A DNA stretch of 64,000 nucleotides, from assembly GCA_937876375.1 (NCBI GenBank), contig CALEHY010000009.1, positions 62,001 through 126,000 on the forward strand. The letters run 5' to 3'. Positions 54,797 through 63,228 of the stretch are shown here, piece by piece; the stretch's first letter is position 1, and each line of letters starts with the position of its first letter. The DNA is from an uncultured Clostridia bacterium (GTDB taxonomy: Bacteria; Bacillota; Clostridia; Oscillospirales; Acutalibacteraceae). The position numbers and the translations under genes were made by a program. The notes beneath the pieces are model-generated. The model searched no databases and was not told where the DNA came from. It saw only the letters and a list, made by a program, of their open reading frames with translations.

Positions 54797-55222
54797 CTAA
54801 ATGTCTTTATAAGCGTTTACAAAATTATCCAACCATACAGAAAATCTTGCTTCTTCCTCTTTTTTCTTCATAGCAATTTCTTCCTCGGTTGGTTCGTGTT
54901 TATTTTCCTTGCCTTGCATAGAGAATGGTTCTTTGAAATACTGTCTTGGTTCTTTTCCTCGTTTCATTAAAGGAGGGTTGTTGTATATAGCACAATCTAC
55001 GGCTTGATATACATACACACCTTGTAGCCAAGCATCATAATCATCCACCTCTCGCTTAATTCGATAAGCCTCACGGAAATACTTTGGAAGCAACGAATCG
55101 CCCTCAAAGTATTCCGTGTAGGACATACCAATGGCAAGATAGAACGGAAGTTGCTCGTAGAACACTTCCGTATATGATTTGTGGGGTGAATCGTCTTTTT
55201 TAGTTAAAAACTCTTGCCCCAC
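54797..55222 (-). CDS. Tail assembly chaperone, downstream part (frameshift product)
   Basis: 141 residues if read from GTG 55222, but that start has no ribosome site. The frame opens just upstream and is reached by a -1 frameshift at 55231-55237 inside the preceding gene, giving a fusion of about 244 residues (G-GT type). Content: FYEQLPFYLAIGMSYTEYFE, AYRIKREVDDYDAWLQGVYV, and a Lys/Glu-rich tail. In siphophages this pair holds the tape measure during tail assembly. Confidence 0.85.
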   Translation of the reverse strand: MGQEFLTKKDDSPHKSYTEVFYEQLPFYLAIGMSYTEYFEGDSLLPKYFREAYRIKREVDDYDAWLQGVYVYQAVDCAIYNNPPLMKRGKEPRQYFKEPFSMQGKENKHEPTEEEIAMKKKEEEARFSVWLDNFVNAYKDI

Positions 55223-55530
55223 TGTATTGCGTTTTTTGAGTTACTATCCTCTACTAGAGCCTCTAGTGGTTCAGCGTACATCTCAACCAACGCCTCAAAT
55301 AGACCCTGCTTATCTGTAAATAGACTAAAGATTTCGTCAATAGTCTCTGGCGTACAGTAAGGATGGTGCATTAAAAACGCACCCTCGAAAAGTTTTGGAA
55401 TAGTTGACATTGGCTTGCTTGTTGCAGTCTCAATGTCAAATCCTGCCTGTTCCATCTTTTCGATAGAACGGCGATTAAATTCGAGAGTGTATGTTTTATC
55501 GTTAAAATCAAATGTAATTTTCTTTCCCAT
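55204..55530 (-). CDS. Tail assembly chaperone, upstream part (gpG-like)
   Basis: 108 residues. KKITFDFNDKTYTLEFNRRS, then EKMEQAGFDIETATSKPM and IPKLFEGAFLMHHPYCTPET are typical of the first tail chaperone in Firmicutes siphophages. AGGAGG lies ahead of the ATG. A slippery heptamer near its end leads into the -1 frame. Confidence 0.85.
   Translation of the reverse strand: MGKKITFDFNDKTYTLEFNRRSIEKMEQAGFDIETATSKPMSTIPKLFEGAFLMHHPYCTPETIDEIFSLFTDKQGLFEALVEMYAEPLEALVEDSNSKNAIQWGKSF
55231..55237 (-). other. Programmed -1 frameshift site A AAA AAC
   Basis: In the zero frame the codons read TCA AAA AAC GCA, so the canonical heptamer A AAA AAC is in phase. The -1 frame has a stop (TAA) only a few codons upstream and then stays open through the 54797-55222 frame. 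The zero-frame stop is 25 bases downstream. Confidence 0.85.
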
Positions 55531-55572
55531 TAGTATGTCCTCCTAGACTTATCTTAAAATAAAGTTCGTTGT

Positions 55573-56034
55573 TTACGCATCAGCGATTGTTACAGTGCCA
55601 GTAACCCACTGTGGTGCTGATGTTGGTACAAGGTAGCCAGATACTTCGAGTACATTGTCGACTGTAAGTTGTGGCATACCTAGTGGGTTTGGTTCTGCAA
55701 GAAATGCTACTGCACCGATTGTAGGGTGCTGAACACAAATCCATACTGAATCACCATTAGCAGTTGCACACATAGCAGACCACGCAGTCTTTAGTTCCTC
55801 TGTAAAGTTGCAAGTAAGTGGCAAAGCACCTCCAAGGTCTTTAAGACCTGTTGTATATGTCTTGTACTCATTTTCTTCGAGAGTTGTTGTCTCTAGTGTT
55901 GCAGGTTCTGGGTTAAGTTCTGGTACTTCCTTAACCTCTGGAATCTTTGTGAATGATGTAGGTACTGCACCACCAGATACCTGTTGTGCATATCCTACCT
56001 TTGAACCAGCAGTGCTTACGCCTTTTGAAGCCAT
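55573..56034 (-). CDS. Phage major tail (tube) protein
   Basis: 153 residues, two genes ahead of the tape measure and directly before the tail chaperones, the standard place. Begins MASKGVSTAGSKVGYAQQVS, with PEVKEVPELNPEPATLETTT and a C-terminal VEVSGYLVPTSAPQWVTGT-like beta region. AGGAGGAAT-type ribosome site. Polymerises into the tail tube. Confidence 0.85.
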   Translation of the reverse strand: MASKGVSTAGSKVGYAQQVSGGAVPTSFTKIPEVKEVPELNPEPATLETTTLEENEYKTYTTGLKDLGGALPLTCNFTEELKTAWSAMCATANGDSVWICVQHPTIGAVAFLAEPNPLGMPQLTVDNVLEVSGYLVPTSAPQWVTGTVTIADA

Positions 56035-56062
56035 AGTTTTATTCCTCCATAATATTTAATGA

Positions 56063-56446
56063 TTAGCAGATGTTATCTGCTGAATATTTAAGAACCCTCC
56101 TACCGATATTTGGGTCGGCATTAAAGAGTTGTTCCTCGTAAATTCGTGAGTAACGAAGTTCATTCATTACATCACTAATTGTCTGTGCAATATCTTTGCA
56201 TTGAGCAGTTTTACCTTTTTCAAGGTTGCTATAAATTGTGCAGTAATAAACTTCTCTAACTACATTTTCAAGACTATCGAATGTAGAATATCTCTTATTC
56301 ACTGAACTTGATGATTTCCTAATAACAACGGCAGGAAATGTCTTTGGTGCATTAACAAGTTCATCACCGACTATATAAATAACTGAATACTTTTCTCGTA
56401 GTCTGCTTGCGACTGCATCGAAAACCTCTTTTTCCTTATCAATCAT
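56063..56446 (-). CDS. Phage tail terminator / minor structural protein
   Basis: 127 residues between the gp10-like and major tail genes, where tail terminator proteins lie. Reads KEVFDAVASRLREKYSVIYI, KTFPAVVIRKSSSSVNKRYS, REVYYCTIYSNLEKGKTAQC, a pattern of tail completion proteins. Overlaps the preceding gene by eight bases. Confidence 0.65.
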   Translation of the reverse strand: MIDKEKEVFDAVASRLREKYSVIYIVGDELVNAPKTFPAVVIRKSSSSVNKRYSTFDSLENVVREVYYCTIYSNLEKGKTAQCKDIAQTISDVMNELRYSRIYEEQLFNADPNIGRRVLKYSADNIC

Positions 56447-56981
56447 TATTTTTGAAAACCTCTCTTACATAATCTTCAAAGTGTTCGACTATATCTCGAC
56501 CTGCATTATCCATAAAATGTTTTGCTTCTTGACCCTCGGTGAAGTAGTAATTGCCGTCGTTCATAATGGTTATCCAACCACGCCGTCCATCCTTTGTAGT
56601 GAACTCACGACCTTTCAATCCTCCAACATCGTAGCCTTGCCAACCGAACTGTTGAGCGATAGCCAAGTAATCAGCATTGGGATATGTACCCTCACCTTTA
56701 AGACCTGTACCAAACTCAACAAATACTGCGTGTTCACTATCAGCCTTAATAAATGCACATTTATTCTTGGCATCGTAATACGCCGTGATTTTGCTCGCTA
56801 GGTCATCGGTACTATAAGGTAAGGATTCAACGATTGCTCTCGCCACATCTGCCCCGTGTTCAGCAAGGCTTAAAACGAGTTTCTTACAATTCTTTTCAAG
56901 TTCCTCGTAATACTCGTCCAATTCCTCAACTGCTTTAACAATCGAAGCCTTATCATACGGGTCAACATTAATTCGTTTCAT
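56439..56981 (-). CDS. HK97 gp10-like head-tail protein
   Basis: 180 residues. The conserved FVEFGTGLKGEGTYPNAD segment with an earlier DVARAIVESLPYSTDD and later AKHFMDNAGRDIVEHF matches the HK97-gp10 family of tail-completion proteins. AGAGG precedes the ATG; overlaps the adaptor gene by 14 bases. Confidence 0.8.
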   Translation of the reverse strand: MKRINVDPYDKASIVKAVEELDEYYEELEKNCKKLVLSLAEHGADVARAIVESLPYSTDDLASKITAYYDAKNKCAFIKADSEHAVFVEFGTGLKGEGTYPNADYLAIAQQFGWQGYDVGGLKGREFTTKDGRRGWITIMNDGNYYFTEGQEAKHFMDNAGRDIVEHFEDYVREVFKNND

Positions 56982-57321
56982 TAACGCTTACCTCTACTTG
57001 CTTAACGGCAAAAGCAATCTGGTTGAGATTTTCAGCCTTTTTCTTAACCTCGAAATTATGAGGTTCAGTAGGTGAAATACCAATCCACAAACGAGTAAAC
57101 TCGTTTATAGGGCAGTTCTTATCAGTTGTGGTCATAGTTCGGTCATATTCCAAAGCCGTACCAAAACCACTGTAAACAGTCTCACCTGTGTTAGGTGCTA
57201 CCGAGATTTTATAAGGTTGTGGACTCTCATACTCTCGGCAAGCATTACCCCACTCGTCGACTGCATCCTCTGTAAGATTTGAATAGTAAATGGTCTGTTG
57301 ATTTCGCAATAAATTTCGCAT
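56968..57321 (-). CDS. Phage head-tail adaptor
   Basis: 117 residues. Follows the connector gene with a one-base overlap. The pattern LLRNQQTIYYSNLTEDAVDE, KISVAPNTGETVYSGFGTAL and FEVKKKAENLNQIAFAVKQV fits small head-closure/adaptor proteins. Assigned by place and general features. Confidence 0.65.
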   Translation of the reverse strand: MRNLLRNQQTIYYSNLTEDAVDEWGNACREYESPQPYKISVAPNTGETVYSGFGTALEYDRTMTTTDKNCPINEFTRLWIGISPTEPHNFEVKKKAENLNQIAFAVKQVEVSVNETN

Positions 57322-57629
57322 TATCTAACACACCCCTTTGGTATCACCCTTGCGAGTAAGTCAGCGTATTCCTCACTATTTCCATAGTTTCTTGTTACGC
57401 CACTTTCGGTGTGTAGCATTTCACCCTCTGCACCGAGTTTGTTATAAATGCGAATAGCAATTTGTAGTTGCAACTCAACATACTTACTTTCAAGTTCAGC
57501 AGGAAAATCATCGACAAATGGAAAGCGTTTAGTTTGTATTAAATTTTTCGCACTATCGAGAATATCCATAAGTAACTCATCGTTTTCTTCCTCTGGGATT
57601 CTCAACTTTAACCTTGCTAGATTATCCAA
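57321..57629 (-). CDS. Phage head-tail connector (gp6-like)
   Basis: 102 residues from a TTG at 57629, with AGGAGGG nine bases upstream. Helical protein: LRIPEEENDELLMDILDSAK, IQTKRFPFVDDFPAELESKY, GVTRNYGNSEEYADLLARVI, the usual pattern of DNA-packaging connector proteins after the major capsid gene. Confidence 0.75.
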   Translation of the reverse strand: MDNLARLKLRIPEEENDELLMDILDSAKNLIQTKRFPFVDDFPAELESKYVELQLQIAIRIYNKLGAEGEMLHTESGVTRNYGNSEEYADLLARVIPKGCVR

Positions 57630-57654
57630 AGTAAACGCCCTCCTTTATCCGTTA

Positions 57655-58497
57655 TTACTGCTGGTCGCCACCAGTAGGTGTTTCGTCAGCAGGTGCTTCA
57701 CCCTTAATTACCTTAACTGCCTTTGTAGCATCGGTAAGAGCAAAGATGCCGTACTCACGAGAGTAGATTCTGTTAAGACGAATATTCTCGTCTCTGTCCT
57801 GTGCAATCTCGATACCCTTCTTACGGAAATATGTAACTGCATCCTTTGTAGCGAGAATAGCCTCGTCCTTTTTAGCGATGTTAGATGCGTAAAGATTTAC
57901 ACCATTAACAGTGCCAATGTAACCTGTGCGTACATAATCTGTGATGTACTTTAGGTCGTCCTTTAGATTCTTACGAATCTCTGCCTTGTTCTCTGGGTTT
58001 ACGAAAGCAAAGATTTTTAGTTCCTCTGCCTCGTTATTAGGGAATAGAGCAACGCCGTCAACAAAAGCATCAAAATCATACTTTGATACATAAGCCTTTA
58101 GTTTTGCCTCTGCGAAAGCACCCATAGCCTTTGCATTAACTGTGTTGAACATATCAACAGACATGTGATTGATACCCTTTTCGATAACAAGAGGGTCTCT
58201 CATTTCCTCCTCATCGTAGTAAGGGAATCTGTTCTGTAATAGTTCAATCTCGTATGTATTTGGCTCGAATGATACTTCGATATTCTCTGTATTACCCTCG
58301 CCCATTTCGAGAACCTCTGTGCCGTCTGTTGCAGTGTAAGTGTTGATAGTAACCTTATCACCTGCAACGCCTGTTAGACTGTCATCAACAGTACAGAACT
58401 GCATAAGGTCTAGTTTTGACTCGTACTGGTCTTTGAACTTTGATTCAAGAACCTTGTTGTCATAAGTCTTGTGTGTGTGGTTTAGTGTCACTGACAT
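57655..58497 (-). CDS. Phage major capsid protein
   Basis: 280 residues from the ATG at 58497, with GGAGG upstream; the frame starting at 58512 includes that site. Directly follows the scaffold. Elements: KVLESKFKDQYESKLDLMQF, YEIELLQNRFPYYDEEEMRD, IYSREYGIFALTDATKAVKV. HK97-fold capsid protein; C-terminal acidic/proline tail EAPADETPTGGDQQ. Confidence 0.85.
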   Translation of the reverse strand: MSVTLNHTHKTYDNKVLESKFKDQYESKLDLMQFCTVDDSLTGVAGDKVTINTYTATDGTEVLEMGEGNTENIEVSFEPNTYEIELLQNRFPYYDEEEMRDPLVIEKGINHMSVDMFNTVNAKAMGAFAEAKLKAYVSKYDFDAFVDGVALFPNNEAEELKIFAFVNPENKAEIRKNLKDDLKYITDYVRTGYIGTVNGVNLYASNIAKKDEAILATKDAVTYFRKKGIEIAQDRDENIRLNRIYSREYGIFALTDATKAVKVIKGEAPADETPTGGDQQ

Positions 58498-58522
58498 TTT
58501 TAATTCCTCCATTAAAAATTAA

Positions 58523-59095
58523 TTATTTTTCGCTTAATTGCTCAAAAGTTTCTGGGTCATCCTCATATAACTTTTGCTTTTCTACCAAAGACATTTTCTT
58601 AAAATCCTCTTTGGTAATGCCCTTATCATCATCGCCACCAACACTAGGTGCAGGTGTCTTTTTAAGGACTTCGCTTTCGACATTCTTTTTAGTAGTGTCT
58701 ATGAACTGACTTTGTAGTCGATAAACAGTATCAAAATCACCCTTAACTGTTGCCTGTGCAACCTTTGAGGCAGTGTCCTTGTCATAGCCAAGACCCATTA
58801 GATGTGTTATGTGACCATTAAGTGCCTTTTCCTGCTTTAGTTCGTCAAGTTCAGTTTGCATTTGATTGAACTTATCCTCTTGCTCTTGCTTGATTCGTTC
58901 ATCATCAGTCAACTTTTCGTTGTACTTTTTCTTGTAACTGCTTGCTTCACTAGCGTATCTATCAGCAACTTCCTTTGTTACATACTTGGATAGGTCAACC
59001 TCATCTGGGATTTCTAGTGCTTCAAGTGCCTTAACCTTTTCTTCGGCTGACATTTCAGCGTAGCCTGTGATTTTGCTTGTGTCATACTTTGCCAT
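58523..59095 (-). CDS. Phage capsid scaffold protein
   Basis: 190 residues, highly charged and mostly coiled coil (about 55-100: KKKYNEKLTDDERIKQEQED, MQTELDELKQEK), with a C-terminal KKMSLVEKQKLYEDDPETFE helix, as in DUF4355-type scaffold proteins. It lies just before the capsid gene and would be removed during maturation. AGGAGG precedes the ATG. Confidence 0.85.
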   Translation of the reverse strand: MAKYDTSKITGYAEMSAEEKVKALEALEIPDEVDLSKYVTKEVADRYASEASSYKKKYNEKLTDDERIKQEQEDKFNQMQTELDELKQEKALNGHITHLMGLGYDKDTASKVAQATVKGDFDTVYRLQSQFIDTTKKNVESEVLKKTPAPSVGGDDDKGITKEDFKKMSLVEKQKLYEDDPETFEQLSEK

Positions 59096-59114
59096 ATTAA
59101 ATTCCTCCTGCGAT

Positions 59115-59222
59115 TTAAGACTTCTCTGTCTGTACTTGCGTTTTAATGTGTTCTCTCACAAATTTTTGCGTTTTAACGACTTCTCTGTCACTTATTTCAC
59201 TGGTACTAGCCAACAACGACAT
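59115..59222 (-). CDS. Possible 35-residue phage ORF
   Basis: Fills the 96-base gap after the MuF-like gene: an ATG at 59222, overlapping that gene in another frame, opens 35 basic codons (MSLLASTSEISDREVVKTQK...). The ribosome site is weak (GGGG touching the ATG). The DNA carries two copies of ACAGAGAAGTC and of TTAAAACGCAA, so the gap may simply be repetitive. Confidence 0.3.
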   Translation of the reverse strand: MSLLASTSEISDREVVKTQKFVREHIKTQVQTEKS

Positions 59223-59866
59223 CCCCAGTGTGGTTTTGCAGGTACTCTATCAATAGGGAATTTCAACCCGTTCATAGATAAGCAAGTAGGACAAACTCTG
59301 TCGTCATATTCGCTCAACCACATTACTTTGGTGACACCTGCATCTTTATAGGCTTTTTCCATCGCTTTGTAGGTAACAATGTCACCATACTGTGCGATTT
59401 GGTCGCCTAAATATTTGCAACTCTTTTTGTAAGCGACTAGCATTTCAACACTTTCGTGACTAACGCCTTTAAGTAGCAGACTGACAATCTTTTCAACAAA
59501 TCTATCTCTCTTTCGAGGGATTTCATTTTCAAAGACATAGCCTGTAACCTCGTCGTATTCGAGTAGCCAATCTGTTATTGCCCCTAGCCATAGAGGGTTA
59601 TATGTGCCGTCCTTAAATCCTAAAGCGACTGCATAGTCGTAAGCCTCTTTGTAGGTACGCTTTGCAATTTCCAAGTAAATGTCAACGGCTTCGTCTCGAA
59701 CTGCTTGATACTCGTCGCTTGCGATTCTCTCAATCAATGGCAGATTAATTTCATCGAAAATCGCAAGCCTCAAACGAATATTATTAAGGAGTCGAGGGAT
59801 TCTCTTTTTTAGTTCACTTATCTTTTTATCAGTGAACTTATAATTACTTTCGGCTTTCATCATCAT
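59192..59866 (-). CDS. Phage head morphogenesis protein (Mu gpF-like)
   Basis: 224 residues. The C-terminal MuF signature with paired cysteines and a terminal GCRCW motif is present: DDRVCPTCLSMNGLKFPID and KPHWGCRCWLVPV. The N-terminal part is helical. It overlaps the portal end by 23 bases, with GAGGATG as ribosome site. Typical minor head protein after portal. Confidence 0.87.
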   Translation of the reverse strand: MMMKAESNYKFTDKKISELKKRIPRLLNNIRLRLAIFDEINLPLIERIASDEYQAVRDEAVDIYLEIAKRTYKEAYDYAVALGFKDGTYNPLWLGAITDWLLEYDEVTGYVFENEIPRKRDRFVEKIVSLLLKGVSHESVEMLVAYKKSCKYLGDQIAQYGDIVTYKAMEKAYKDAGVTKVMWLSEYDDRVCPTCLSMNGLKFPIDRVPAKPHWGCRCWLVPVK

Positions 59867-61304
59867 TCAAATCATCCTCATCGTTGGCGTTATCCTCTGC
59901 CTCGTCACCACTTAACAACGAAGCAGAAATAAGCCATTTATCGAGGAAAGGTTTTGAATCTATATAAACCTGTTGAGGGTCTGGGAATAGTCCACTAATT
60001 GAAATCATGTGCTTTGGATGTATTCCTGCTTGAATACCCTGTGCGATACCTTGAACCTTTGATACAAAGTTGTCGGTACGGCTACGAGCAGACTTAACAG
60101 AAATATCGCTAATCATCAGTCCGTCCATATCAATACCCTCGATATGTGACTTTTTGATAATCTCGATAGCGACCTCTAGCATTTCCCTCTCGCTAATCTC
60201 GAAAGAGTTTTCAATAGTGCTTGCGTTGGTTGAAGCAATCTGCCAACCATTACGATATTCAACGGCTACACCTGTTTCACCAGATGCACTGCCCTCTCTA
60301 CTTGGTACACCTGCAATCTGTAAGATTTGGTTGTATAAGTATGTTGAAAGTGTTTCAGTGTCCTGTTGGTTCAAATCAGCAGTCAAATACTGAACTGATG
60401 CTTGATTTGTGCCGTCTATATTCTGGGTGAGCAACATCAACTTATCTTTAAGTTCCTCTTTTTGGCTTTCGTCGAGGTCAACATTGTTCATCCAAATAAA
60501 AGCGTTAATGAACTGTTCAAGAGCATTGAGCCTATCGCTTGTACAGTTATTCAAAGCATCCAATAGAGGAATAACTCTCTCAAAGATACCCATTCTCTCA
60601 AAATTACACTGATACTCGATAATAGGTTCGATACCTATGTAATTAGGCTCAACAGCCTTAACGAATTGAGGTGAAAAGAAATTATTACCATCTATGAAAA
60701 ACACCTCTGTATCGGTGTACACAGTCCAATGAACGATTCTGTCATCGTCTCGATAATAGGTAACGCCTGCCATACGCTTGTGAAATACATCAGCACTGCG
60801 AATAACTAGAGTGTTACGAACATCAAGTGGCAGTAAATGGAATGGTGAAATGCCCTTAATTTCATTTCTTGGTAACACCATTCGATAGCCAAGACCTACT
60901 GTTAAAAAGTCATTTGCTAACTGTTGGTCTTTAGAGGTCTTACCCTCCTCAATAAACATTTCGTTAAGTGCTGATATTTTTCTATCGTCTCTTTCAGCGT
61001 TATTGCCTAAAATGTCTTTTTCTGCTCTTTGAACATAAGACACGCCTTTTGAAAAGATATAGCCACTGTAAAATGTCTTAATTTCATTGGCGTGATTTTC
61101 TACAACCCTGTTGTTTATCTCTGGGCGTACCTCTTTGACTCTATGAAGAATCGGTTGCACGCCTTTTTCATATCTTTGTAAATAAACAATCTCACTGCGA
61201 TTCACTGAATGAATCGACATCGCCTTTTCGAGAACTTTAAGAACATTGTCACGAGTTATAGCCTTTTCACTTGTGTAAATAGGTCTACGACCTTGTAGTC
61301 TCAT
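59844..61304 (-). CDS. Phage portal protein (SPP1 gp6-like)
   Basis: 486 residues. Forms the DNA entry ring of the head. Patterns of the SPP1-type portal: VENHANEIKTFYSGYIFSKG, VGLGYRMVLPRN, HLLPLDVRNTLVIRSAD, GVTYYRDDDRIVHWTVYTD, and QILQIAGVPSREGSASGETG. Highly acidic C-terminus (DEAEDNANDEDDLNDDES). AGAGGC lies ahead of the ATG. Confidence 0.92.
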   Translation of the reverse strand: MRLQGRRPIYTSEKAITRDNVLKVLEKAMSIHSVNRSEIVYLQRYEKGVQPILHRVKEVRPEINNRVVENHANEIKTFYSGYIFSKGVSYVQRAEKDILGNNAERDDRKISALNEMFIEEGKTSKDQQLANDFLTVGLGYRMVLPRNEIKGISPFHLLPLDVRNTLVIRSADVFHKRMAGVTYYRDDDRIVHWTVYTDTEVFFIDGNNFFSPQFVKAVEPNYIGIEPIIEYQCNFERMGIFERVIPLLDALNNCTSDRLNALEQFINAFIWMNNVDLDESQKEELKDKLMLLTQNIDGTNQASVQYLTADLNQQDTETLSTYLYNQILQIAGVPSREGSASGETGVAVEYRNGWQIASTNASTIENSFEISEREMLEVAIEIIKKSHIEGIDMDGLMISDISVKSARSRTDNFVSKVQGIAQGIQAGIHPKHMISISGLFPDPQQVYIDSKPFLDKWLISASLLSGDEAEDNANDEDDLNDDESRK

Positions 61305-61334
61305 TCAGCCTCTCTCTTTCTGCCAAAATAAAAA

Positions 61335-61374
61335 GCCGTGCTATGAAAACCTTATTGGTTTCCATCAACACGGC
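61335..61374 (-). terminator. Terminator-like hairpin after the Com-like gene
   Basis: GCCGTG and CACGGC close a long imperfect stem with inner AACC/GGTT arms; TTTTTATTTT follows on the minus strand. It overlaps the Com-like stop codon. Read-through must occur for the downstream portal and head genes unless they have their own promoter. Confidence 0.7.
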
Positions 61375-61519
61375 ACACTGGCACTTTTATTTTGATATTT
61401 TTCTTACAATGTTTGCAGTAAGGATAGATAATTCCTACTGTTTCATCGTCAACTTCCATAAGTTTTTTATGAAAACCCTTGCTTTCGCATATAGGGCAGT
61501 ATATTTCAATTCTTTTCAT
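61352..61519 (-). CDS. Com-like small zinc-ribbon phage protein (55 aa)
   Basis: A 55-residue frame between terminase and portal. Two cysteine pairs (IYCPICES and YCKHCKK) 24 residues apart form a zinc ribbon, then a basic stretch and the ending IKVPVCRVDGNQ. Size, cysteines and place resemble the Com translational regulator of phage Mu and its many relatives at this spot in Firmicutes phages. No clear Shine-Dalgarno sequence, which fits poorly with strong expression. Confidence 0.7.
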   Translation of the reverse strand: MKRIEIYCPICESKGFHKKLMEVDDETVGIIYPYCKHCKKNIKIKVPVCRVDGNQ

Positions 61520-61561
61520 AATCGAAATATACTATACAAAATTCAATCTCGTCACACTTTA

Positions 61562-63157
61562 TTAGAAAAATCTTGTCATTACCCTCGCTTTATTGCCATT
61601 TAACGACTGTGCATACTGTGCAAACATCGCCATTCCATCGGGTACATCATCAAAATTATTCTTACCACTTACTGTGTACGAGGTCAAAAATCCAATCATT
61701 CGACCATAATCAGTGTTTGGTTTATAACAACTCCTGTCTTTGAATAAGCAGTGTTCCTTGACCCACGCACTATTCACAATAATCTTGGTCTCTTTGTTTT
61801 GAGTTGTATATTTCGTTGTGATTTTAGTAATACCACCACGAGATTTAATCTCTTTTTGAACATCTTTTGCAATACGACCACCTGCCGAGTTCGACTCAAA
61901 TCTTGACATCTGCACCTTGTGGCGTAGACATAAATCAACAAGTCTTGATTCATACTGAACAGAATTATCACAGATACAATCCTCTATGTAGTAATCGTTA
62001 CCATACACATAGCCGACAGGCATAAATCCATAGTCTTTACCTTTATCCTTGGTGTCACAGATACTAATAATTGCATCTGGCTCGTCGTCTGGTAATTCAA
62101 AATAACGGCGTAGTTCATCATCGTGATACAATAGACCCTCACGCTCGATAGGTTCATTCATAAACAAGGCTTTGAATGACACCTCATCAAGTGAATTTTG
62201 CATATCACGAAAATACTGTGTATCAAAACCAACACCATATTTATAGTCGAAATTGCTCTCGCCGTTTTCGTCAAAAGCAGGCATAACTATAAACTTTGCT
62301 CTAGGGTTATCTGCATACTGTCTTTCGAGTCTACCGATAACATCGTGAACTGACCATCTTGTTGCAATATGTATTTCCTTGCATTTGTTTTTTTTACGAG
62401 ATTTTAAGTCGTTTGTATAGTGACTCCAAAGCAAATCAAGTCTGTCCTTGCTCATAGCCTCCTCAATGCCAGAGCATAAGTCATCGGCATACAAAAAACT
62501 CTCACAACGAGTTGCACCAGTAAGTGATGCACCAATCGCTCTACAAGTAATCGTACCGAATCTATTGGGGTCGCCAAGATTAATAACTGTATTCTTACTA
62601 TCGGTTTTTTCAATCTCAACATCTGGAAATATTTCTCGCCAACAATACTCGCTTTCATCCGTTATTATCGCTAAAACACCATCATAGAATCCTCTTGTTA
62701 GTGGTGTAGCGTGACCAGACATCAAGTTTGGCATATTAGGATATAAACCTGCAACAAAACTCATAAAATAAATGCCTAAAGTTGATTTACCAACTCCAGG
62801 TGGCATCGAAATCGTAAGTATGTCAAGTTTATCATCAAGCATATCCTGCAAGGCATCAACGGCAACCTTTAATTTTGCTCGGCGTGGTTCATAAAACCTT
62901 TTTTCTGGTTCTCTGTCCTTTTCCAAGTAACGCATATAAGCATCAAAATCGTGGAAACGCTGACAACCAATCAAAAGCGTTTTATGGTATAAATCAAGGT
63001 ATCTACCCTCTTTAGTTTTTTTAATCATTCTCGCACAGTTTCGGCGTACAGTTTTTATCAATTTGTAACTGTTGGTATTCATTCCGTGCTTGAATAACAA
63101 GAGCAGATTGTCGTAATCGTCTAAATCCCTTTGCAAGAGTTTTTCCGTTAAGTTCAT
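61562..63157 (-). CDS. terL: Phage terminase large subunit
   Basis: 531 residues from the ATG at 63157, six bases after GGAGG; the ATG at 63163 touches that site. ATPase: Walker A SMPPGVGKSTLGI (about 115) and Walker B SFLYADDLCSG. Coupling motif HIATRWSVHDVIGRL. C-terminal RNase-H-like nuclease: first acid in SICDTKDKGKDYG and later CLFKDRSCYKPNTDYGRMIG with VPDGMAMFAQYA. Packages DNA into the procapsid. Confidence 0.94.
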   Translation of the reverse strand: MNLTEKLLQRDLDDYDNLLLLFKHGMNTNSYKLIKTVRRNCARMIKKTKEGRYLDLYHKTLLIGCQRFHDFDAYMRYLEKDREPEKRFYEPRRAKLKVAVDALQDMLDDKLDILTISMPPGVGKSTLGIYFMSFVAGLYPNMPNLMSGHATPLTRGFYDGVLAIITDESEYCWREIFPDVEIEKTDSKNTVINLGDPNRFGTITCRAIGASLTGATRCESFLYADDLCSGIEEAMSKDRLDLLWSHYTNDLKSRKKNKCKEIHIATRWSVHDVIGRLERQYADNPRAKFIVMPAFDENGESNFDYKYGVGFDTQYFRDMQNSLDEVSFKALFMNEPIEREGLLYHDDELRRYFELPDDEPDAIISICDTKDKGKDYGFMPVGYVYGNDYYIEDCICDNSVQYESRLVDLCLRHKVQMSRFESNSAGGRIAKDVQKEIKSRGGITKITTKYTTQNKETKIIVNSAWVKEHCLFKDRSCYKPNTDYGRMIGFLTSYTVSGKNNFDDVPDGMAMFAQYAQSLNGNKARVMTRFF

Positions 63158-63181
63158 TAGCATCCTCCGTTTAATAAAAAA

Positions 63182-63214
63182 AGAGTGCCAACAACTTTAA
63201 GTCATTGGCACTCT
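63182..63214 (-). terminator. Terminator hairpin ahead of the large terminase
   Basis: Ten-bp perfect stem AGAGTGCCAA with its complement, 13-base loop, followed on the minus strand by TTTTTTT. It lies between the DUF7694-like gene and terL. Confidence 0.8.
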
Positions 63215-63228
63215 GGCACTATAATAAA

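Noticed and set aside
55204..55209. TTT TAA slip as the main frameshift site
   Set aside because: Possible in principle, but the canonical A AAA AAC heptamer 25 bases upstream explains the frame change better.
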